Below, piece after piece: positions 15,576 through 20,094 of a stretch of DNA of 20,094 nt (positions are counted from its first letter, which is position 1; each line of letters starts with the position of its first letter). Source of the DNA: JAQGMV01 sp046597455 (GTDB lineage Bacteria; Pseudomonadota; Gammaproteobacteria; Burkholderiales; SG8-41); the NCBI GenBank assembly GCA_046597455.1, contig JBKJKJ010000210.1:1-20094 (forward strand), in the 5' to 3' direction. The notes beneath the pieces were generated by a model. The model was not told where the DNA came from. It saw only the letters and a program-made list of their open reading frames with translations, and ran no database searches. The translations under genes and the position numbers were made by a program.

Positions 15576-16183
15576 TGCCGCGCTATATCGCCGTGCTGGT
15601 TGCGGCGCTGGCGCTCCCCGGGTGTGCCCTGCAGCCGGCTGCGCCGTCCCCGGTTGATCGCGTCATCCTGCTGCCGGGGCGCAACGGTGGAGCAGGGGCC
15701 GTCACCGTGCAGCAGGGCGGCCAGAGCGCAACGCTGGACGAGCCCTATGCGAGTGCGCGTGTCTCGGCGGGCGGTGCGCTGGAAGTGTTCCCGACCGACC
15801 TGGCAGCGGTCCGCGCGCAGTTTGCCGACGCGCTCAATGCGCTTCCGGCCGCGCCGGTATCCTTCGTCGTTTATTTTCTGTTCGGGCAGGACGAGCTTAC
15901 GGATGAATCCCGCAAAGAGTTCGACCCCGTGTTGCAGGCGGTGGCGGGACGCCCGGCGCCAGAGGTCACGGTGATCGGGCATGCGGACCAGGCGGGCCCG
16001 GAGCGGATCAACGACACGCTCGCCATGCGCCGCGCCGAGCGTGTCAAGGAGATGCTCGTGCAGCGCGGCGTTCACGCCGATCGCATTCGTGCAGCCGGCC
16101 GCGGTTCCCGCGAGCCTGCGGTGAGCGCGCCTGAAGGCGTGGCGGAAGCCCGCAACCGCCGTGTCGAAATCAGTGTGCGCTGA
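15572..16183 (+). CDS. OmpA-family lipoprotein (peptidoglycan-binding domain)
   Basis: The 203-residue product begins with a lipoprotein signal (LALPGC, lipid-bearing C18). A poorly conserved stretch (20-95) follows, then an OmpA-like C-terminal domain (about 97-203): VYFLFGQDELTDES, VTVIGHADQAGPERIN, LAMRRAERVKEML, IRAAGRGSREP and NRRVEISVR. D139 in GHAD and R197 in NRRVEI are at the positions that bind diaminopimelate in peptidoglycan. This would anchor the protein between membrane and cell wall. ATG 15572 overlaps the FecR stop; ATG 15575 directly after it is equally possible. Pairing a wall-binding lipoprotein with a FecR-domain protein suggests that the two work together in the periplasm. 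The gene is convergent with the CHASE2-SpoIIE gene, with 62 bases between and no strong terminator. Confidence 0.9.
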   Translation: MMPRYIAVLVAALALPGCALQPAAPSPVDRVILLPGRNGGAGAVTVQQGGQSATLDEPYASARVSAGGALEVFPTDLAAVRAQFADALNALPAAPVSFVVYFLFGQDELTDESRKEFDPVLQAVAGRPAPEVTVIGHADQAGPERINDTLAMRRAERVKEMLVQRGVHADRIRAAGRGSREPAVSAPEGVAEARNRRVEISVR

Positions 16184-16245
16184 GTGTCGCCTGCAAGACT
16201 GCGCTTCTTCTTCCAAGCGCGGCTGAGGCGTAACCGCGCGGCGCG

Positions 16246-18381
16246 CTAGGCCGGCCCGCGCCACGAGACGAGGAGCAAAGTCTGGTCGTCGGCGGGCTCG
16301 CTTCCCGCTTCGAATCCCTTGATCGCCGACAGGATCTCGTTGCCGAGCACGGTGGGATCGACCCCTCGGCGCAGCGGGGAATCCAACAGCACTTTGAGCC
16401 GCTCGCGTCCGTACAGGGCGCCGTCGCGGTTCATCGCTTCGGTAAGCCCGTCCGATGCCAGCACCACCACATCGCGCGGCTCGAGCGTTACGCGCCCCTC
16501 CTCGTACGCGAAATCCTCGATGACACAAACCGGGGGGCCGCCGCCGTCGTCGAGGGTGAGGATTTCGCCCGAGCGGCGCGAGAGCAGCGGCGGCTCATGG
16601 CCTGCATTGCAATATTCGAGCACGCCGGACCTGAGATTCATGACGAGCACGACCATCGTCACGAACATCTGTTCGGGATTCTCACGCGAGATCTCGCGGT
16701 TGAACATCTCGATCATCGTTGCCGGTCCGGCATTCGAGCGCAAGGCGCAGCTCTTGGCGAGCGCTTTGCTCACCGCCATGAACATCGCTGCCGGCAATCC
16801 CTTGCCTGAGACATCGCCCACCAGAATCACGAAGCGGTCGCCGGGAAGCGGAAAGAAATCGTAGAGATCGCCGCCGACTTCCCGTGCCGCGCTCATATAC
16901 GCGAAAAGCTCGACGCGCCGCTCGTACTGCAGCACGGATTCGCGCGTCGGCAGCATGCCCGTCTGGATGCGGCGCGCCGCTTCGAGCTCGCCGGTCACCC
17001 GAGCGGCCGCTTCGCGCTCGGAGGCGAGACGGGCGCTCAGGTCCCGCCGCTGCAAATCCAGGCCGACGAGCGTTGCGGCGAGCATCAGTCCGTACAGCAT
17101 GGTTGCGCCGGCGATGGGTGTGGTCGGGTCGAAGAGCATGCGGCCCCACACGTAGGCGGCGAGCGCAACCGCAATAAATGCGATCCAGAACGCCATCAGA
17201 AGGGCAAACGAGCTGCGGGGCCGGACCAGCGGCACCCGCATGATGAGCACTGCGGCGCCGAGCAGGAACGCGAAGGCTTCGATGTAGCGAGCCCACGTGG
17301 GGCGCGTCAGCAGCGCGCCTTCGTATATGTTCTCGACGAGTTGCGCGTGGATCTCGATGCCAGGCAACTGTTCGCCGCGTGCAGTCGTGTGCTGGTCGAG
17401 CAGTGCGAGGGCGGTCACGCCGAGCAGGACGATCTTGCCTTCGAGCTCGGATGGCGCGTCGCGGCCTTCGAGCACTCGAGCGGCCGAAACGAACCGGGAG
17501 GCGTCGTGGCGCGAGAAGTGCATCCAGGCTCTGCCATCCGACTGCATCGGGACCTGGATATCGCCGAGCTCCACCCGCGCAAGTCCGTTGGAGTGGGAGA
17601 TACGGAACGCATCAAGGCCGCTGGCGACCCTGAAGCTCTCCAGCGCGAGGGTGAGCACGGGATTGGGCCCCAGATAAGCCACTATGGGCACGCGGCGCAC
17701 GATTCCGCGCTCGGGCTCCGCATTGATCATGCCGTGTCCGCGCGCGGCCTGATCGATTTTCGGCAGACTGCGCAGCACCCCCGGATAACGCCGAAGAGGC
17801 AACGACGGGCCGACCACGCTGGAGAGCGATCCTCGCGAACTCGTGTCCGCACCTTTGTCCATCGCGGCCTGGTTTACGCCTGCGACCCCGAGAACCACGG
17901 GAGCGCGCTGAATGGCTTCAGCGAGGATCTCGTCGTTGGGACGCATCCGCGACAACTGATTGGCGATTGCCGGGTTGCGCGCACGAAAGGCCTCGGCAAG
18001 GCGCTCAGGCGATGAGCGATCAGGCTCGGTGAATATCACATCGACGGCGATTGCGGCGGGGTGTCTGGCTGAAATCCGATCGATCAGGCGCGCGATGACT
18101 TCGCGAGGCCACGGCCATTGCCCGATTCGAAGCAGGCTCTCATCGTCGACTGCAACGATCACGGCCGGCGCCGACTGGCGCACGCGGGGGAGCCAGACTT
18201 GGTAATAATCGAAAGCGGCGAGCCGCATCGCGGGCAAGGGCCCGGGGTCGGGAAGCAGCATGACCGAGGCGAAGAGCGCGGTGAGCAGCATGCCCATCCA
18301 GCGTCCGCGTGCGGCTGCGAACCACCGCCGCCAGGCTACCGGCACTGTCGGCGCCGCGTCGGGTTCCGGTAGCGATGCCAC
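16246..18381 (-). CDS. CHASE2-transmembrane-SpoIIE (PP2C-type) sensor phosphatase
   Basis: This 711-residue sensor phosphatase has an N-terminal membrane helix (about 29-45), a large periplasmic CHASE2 domain (about 50-360, ending in LPGIEIHAQLVENI), three more helices (about 365-385, 390-411, 420-440), and a short coiled coil (445-475). The cytoplasmic SpoIIE/RsbU phosphatase domain covers about 490-706. Metal-binding motifs are intact: GGDLYDFF (503-510), GDVSGKG (522-528), ASDGLTE (642-648) and ADDQT (697-701). Expected reaction: dephosphorylation of a phosphoserine STAS protein in response to a periplasmic signal. The partner is probably the STAS protein two genes upstream in the same operon. 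The start is GTG 18381, three bases after the MBL stop (TAA ACT GTG). It has no strong Shine-Dalgarno sequence, which suggests translational coupling. Confidence 0.93.
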   Translation of the reverse strand: MASLPEPDAAPTVPVAWRRWFAAARGRWMGMLLTALFASVMLLPDPGPLPAMRLAAFDYYQVWLPRVRQSAPAVIVAVDDESLLRIGQWPWPREVIARLIDRISARHPAAIAVDVIFTEPDRSSPERLAEAFRARNPAIANQLSRMRPNDEILAEAIQRAPVVLGVAGVNQAAMDKGADTSSRGSLSSVVGPSLPLRRYPGVLRSLPKIDQAARGHGMINAEPERGIVRRVPIVAYLGPNPVLTLALESFRVASGLDAFRISHSNGLARVELGDIQVPMQSDGRAWMHFSRHDASRFVSAARVLEGRDAPSELEGKIVLLGVTALALLDQHTTARGEQLPGIEIHAQLVENIYEGALLTRPTWARYIEAFAFLLGAAVLIMRVPLVRPRSSFALLMAFWIAFIAVALAAYVWGRMLFDPTTPIAGATMLYGLMLAATLVGLDLQRRDLSARLASEREAAARVTGELEAARRIQTGMLPTRESVLQYERRVELFAYMSAAREVGGDLYDFFPLPGDRFVILVGDVSGKGLPAAMFMAVSKALAKSCALRSNAGPATMIEMFNREISRENPEQMFVTMVVLVMNLRSGVLEYCNAGHEPPLLSRRSGEILTLDDGGGPPVCVIEDFAYEEGRVTLEPRDVVVLASDGLTEAMNRDGALYGRERLKVLLDSPLRRGVDPTVLGNEILSAIKGFEAGSEPADDQTLLLVSWRGPA

Positions 18382-18384
18382 AGT

Positions 18385-19338
18385 TTAAAGAGTGACCTCG
18401 AGGCCGTCGTACGCCGCCGTCACGGTGACCGGGTGCTCGCCGCGCGTGATTTCCTCCAGCCGCTGCGTTTCCCGCCACACGCGTTCGATCGTCGCGTCAT
18501 CGAATGCGGGCTCGTGATGGAAGAGCACGAGATGTTTAGCCTTCGCGAGCTGACAGAGCTCCACACCCACGACGTTGCTCGAGTGGCCCCAGTCTTCCTT
18601 GACGGAGACTGTGTCGGCGAGCGAATACATCGCATCGAAAATGACCAGATCCGCGCGGTGAAAGAAATCGACGAAGGTCTGTGCTTCGTTCGCGTTTTCC
18701 AGTTTGTGCTCCGAATCGGTCGAATAGATGACTGACTTGCCTTCGCGCTCGAGGCGGTAGCCGTAGGAGTCCCCGCCGTGCAACTGCTGCTTGGCGGTGA
18801 CGCGATAGCCCGCGATGTCATACATGCGTCCCGGCTCGAGCACCACGAACTCGATGCGAGCGCCCATCACGGAAAAATCGACCGGAAACGAAGGCTGCGC
18901 CTGCTGCCTGCGGAAGGCGTGTTCGAGCTCGGCGTGACAGCCGTAAATCGTGATCTTGTTGCCGGGGATGTAGGCCGGCGTGAAAAACGGAAAACCCATG
19001 ATGTGATCCCAGTGCAGGTGCGACTGGAACACATGGAATTCGCCCGGCGCACCTTTGAGCTCCCGCAGGGCATCGCCCGCGGCCGCGCGTGCGCCTGATC
19101 CCATGTCGAGGAGCACCCGACCGGCGCCTTCCGCGCGCAACTCGATGCACGAGGAGTTGCCGCCGAAGGTCTGTGAGACCGAGAAAGGGAGGGTCTCCGC
19201 GAACGCATTTGCTTTGTCCGGCGTGTCCAGCTCGCGACCGGAGGCGGCGACGAGGGCAGTGACCAGCTTTTCGCGCACTGCCTTGGCGGTCAGCGCGGCG
19301 GGCAGTGACCCGCGGGTTCCCCAGAAACGAACCTTCAT
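18385..19338 (-). CDS. Metallo-beta-lactamase-fold hydrolase
   Basis: This 317-residue cytoplasmic MBL-fold protein opens with KVRFWGTRGSLP, typical of the phosphodiesterase-like branch of the superfamily (COG1235 type). The metal motif HLHWDH is at 107-112. Further likely ligands are H187 (QLHGGDS), D208 (STDSEH) and H274/H275 (LFHHEP). GHSS at 251-254 is another conserved spot. The substrate is unknown. Related proteins include cyclic-nucleotide and phosphonate-ester phosphodiesterases, so hydrolysis of a nucleotide second messenger is an attractive but unproven idea. The start ATG 19338 lies nine bases after the STAS stop and its own stop is three bases before the CHASE2-SpoIIE start. It is thus embedded in a signalling operon, which argues for a role in that pathway. 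No signal peptide. Confidence 0.88.
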   Translation of the reverse strand: MKVRFWGTRGSLPAALTAKAVREKLVTALVAASGRELDTPDKANAFAETLPFSVSQTFGGNSSCIELRAEGAGRVLLDMGSGARAAAGDALRELKGAPGEFHVFQSHLHWDHIMGFPFFTPAYIPGNKITIYGCHAELEHAFRRQQAQPSFPVDFSVMGARIEFVVLEPGRMYDIAGYRVTAKQQLHGGDSYGYRLEREGKSVIYSTDSEHKLENANEAQTFVDFFHRADLVIFDAMYSLADTVSVKEDWGHSSNVVGVELCQLAKAKHLVLFHHEPAFDDATIERVWRETQRLEEITRGEHPVTVTAAYDGLEVTL

Positions 19339-19347
19339 GAAGTCATC

Positions 19348-19701
19348 TCACGCCGCCGGCTCAACCGCGGCGAGCGCATCGTTCACACCGGCGTGACAGG
19401 GAAGCACTTTGTCGAAGCGGCTGATCTGGAAAATCTCGTTCACGACCGGCTGTAGCGCCGCGACGGCGATTTTGCCGCCGCAGGCGCGCGCTTCCCTCGC
19501 GGCGAGCATCAGCACGCGCAATCCCGCGCTCGAGATGTAATCGACAGCAGAGAAATCCAGCACGACAGACTCGCCTTTCGCAGCCGCCTGAGCCATCAGC
19601 GGGAGCAGGCGGTCGCGAAACTCGTCGGCGGTGGACATGTCGATGCGCCCTGCAGGCGCCAGTACGACGGTGTTGCCCGCACGTCGCTCGGTAAGTGTCA
19701 C
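19348..19701 (-). CDS. STAS-domain anti-anti-sigma factor-like protein (RsbV/SpoIIAA type)
   Basis: This 117-residue single STAS domain is the switch protein of partner-switching systems. When unphosphorylated it binds the RsbW-type kinase and frees that kinase's target. Visible motifs are VVLAPAGRIDMSTADEFRD (12-30), VVLDFSAVDYISSAGLRVL (46-64) and the ending FQISRFDKVLP. By alignment with RsbV/SpoIIAA the phosphorylated residue is S58 in ISSAG; the aspartate usually before it is S57, a common variant. The start is GTG 19701, with GGAGGAG about seven bases upstream, the best ribosome binding site in the operon. It is the first gene, followed by the MBL hydrolase and the CHASE2-SpoIIE phosphatase expected to dephosphorylate it. 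The likely kinase is encoded at 14602-15015. Confidence 0.92.
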   Translation of the reverse strand: MTLTERRAGNTVVLAPAGRIDMSTADEFRDRLLPLMAQAAAKGESVVLDFSAVDYISSAGLRVLMLAAREARACGGKIAVAALQPVVNEIFQISRFDKVLPCHAGVNDALAAVEPAA

Positions 19702-20094
19702 CCGGCAGCTCCTCCACGTTTAGCCGACAACTCGCCCTGCTTCAAAACGCAGGATAAGGAGGGGAGAAAGCCCTCGGGCGGCACTCAGGCATTCTCTGTC
19801 AGACGCTGCACGGTGACAAGTGCGCAGTGGGCTGCCTCGTGTTCTTTGCCGGGTTCAATGCCGATGAGGCGCCGAGGTGCGAAAAATATCTCGCCCGGCT
19901 CGCGACCCCGGAATATCGCCGGACGCGCTACTGTGACGCCCCGCGGCCCTGCCGGGCCGGCGCGATCGTGCCGCATGCGCCCGGTGCCTCGATGCGTCGT
20001 TGAGGCGAGGGCGGGGGCCGGGAAACACGGTCTCGCCCATGCCGTCCTTCGACGCTGGCGGATCGCGGTGGAGACGACGTCACGCCGGCACGCC
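19702..20094. other. Terminal 393 bases without a supported gene
   Basis: This stretch lies upstream of the STAS gene and runs to the window edge. It should hold the operon promoter. On the minus strand TTGAAG begins near 19745, 16 bases before CTAAAC, which is a poor match. A 63-codon minus-strand frame (19785-19976) starts with ATG and has a protein-like C-terminal half, but only a distant GAGG precedes it and I recognise no family. I see no RNA gene or repeat. Confidence 0.4.

Noticed and set aside
16184..16245. Terminator between the convergent OmpA-like and CHASE2-SpoIIE genes
   Set aside because: GCGCTT/AAGCGC can pair over an eight-base loop, but the stem is short and no U-run follows.
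19785..19976. 63-codon minus-strand gene upstream of the STAS operon
   Set aside because: The C-terminal half looks protein-like, but there is no close ribosome binding site and no family I recognise; not enough to call.

Overview
The window is high-GC and its gene content looks betaproteobacterial, most likely from the Burkholderiales or a related uncultured lineage. The pointers are an orphan Bug/TctC-type periplasmic solute receptor, a Proteobacteria-type sigma-32 site in front of clpB, and an AttH-like lipocalin downstream of a MacB/FtsX-type ABC transporter. This assignment is inferred from gene families; no rRNA or other phylogenetic marker is present. I see no tRNA, rRNA, CRISPR array, insertion sequence or phage gene.

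Left part (1-4871, + strand). The window opens inside the 3' part of an FMN-binding glutamate synthase-family gene. Next comes clpB, preceded by a good heat-shock (sigma-32) promoter match. The clpB reading frame is broken exactly in the Walker A loop of its second ATPase domain: GPT is followed by a stop, and VGKT resumes one frame away. A clear intrinsic terminator follows clpB. Then comes a PAS-GGDEF diguanylate cyclase whose N-terminus appears to hold the stump of a deleted extra PAS domain.

Centre (4880-13527). A tightly coupled minus-strand operon encodes an ABC ATPase, an 844-residue FtsX-type permease and an AttH/CrtC-like secreted lipocalin; the genes overlap by 1-3 bases at each junction. 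Divergent to it is a Bug-type periplasmic binding protein with an extended -10 promoter. On the minus strand follow recQ and a class II aldolase/adducin-family protein. Between recQ and the aldolase gene lies a degraded piece that resembles the C-terminal end of a TauD/TfdA dioxygenase.

Right part (13719-19701). This is the most interesting region. A minus-strand operon encodes a STAS anti-anti-sigma-like protein, a metallo-beta-lactamase-fold hydrolase and a CHASE2-transmembrane-SpoIIE phosphatase. Facing it is a coupled plus-strand pair: an exported FecR-domain protein and an OmpA-like lipoprotein. Divergent from that pair is an RsbW-type ATPase/kinase, followed by a lipoprotein with six EF-hands. 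Together these provide the phosphatase, kinase and switch protein of a partner-switching pathway, next to envelope proteins that could supply or receive its signal. No sigma factor is encoded in the window, so the output is unknown. The last ~390 bases hold no gene I can support.
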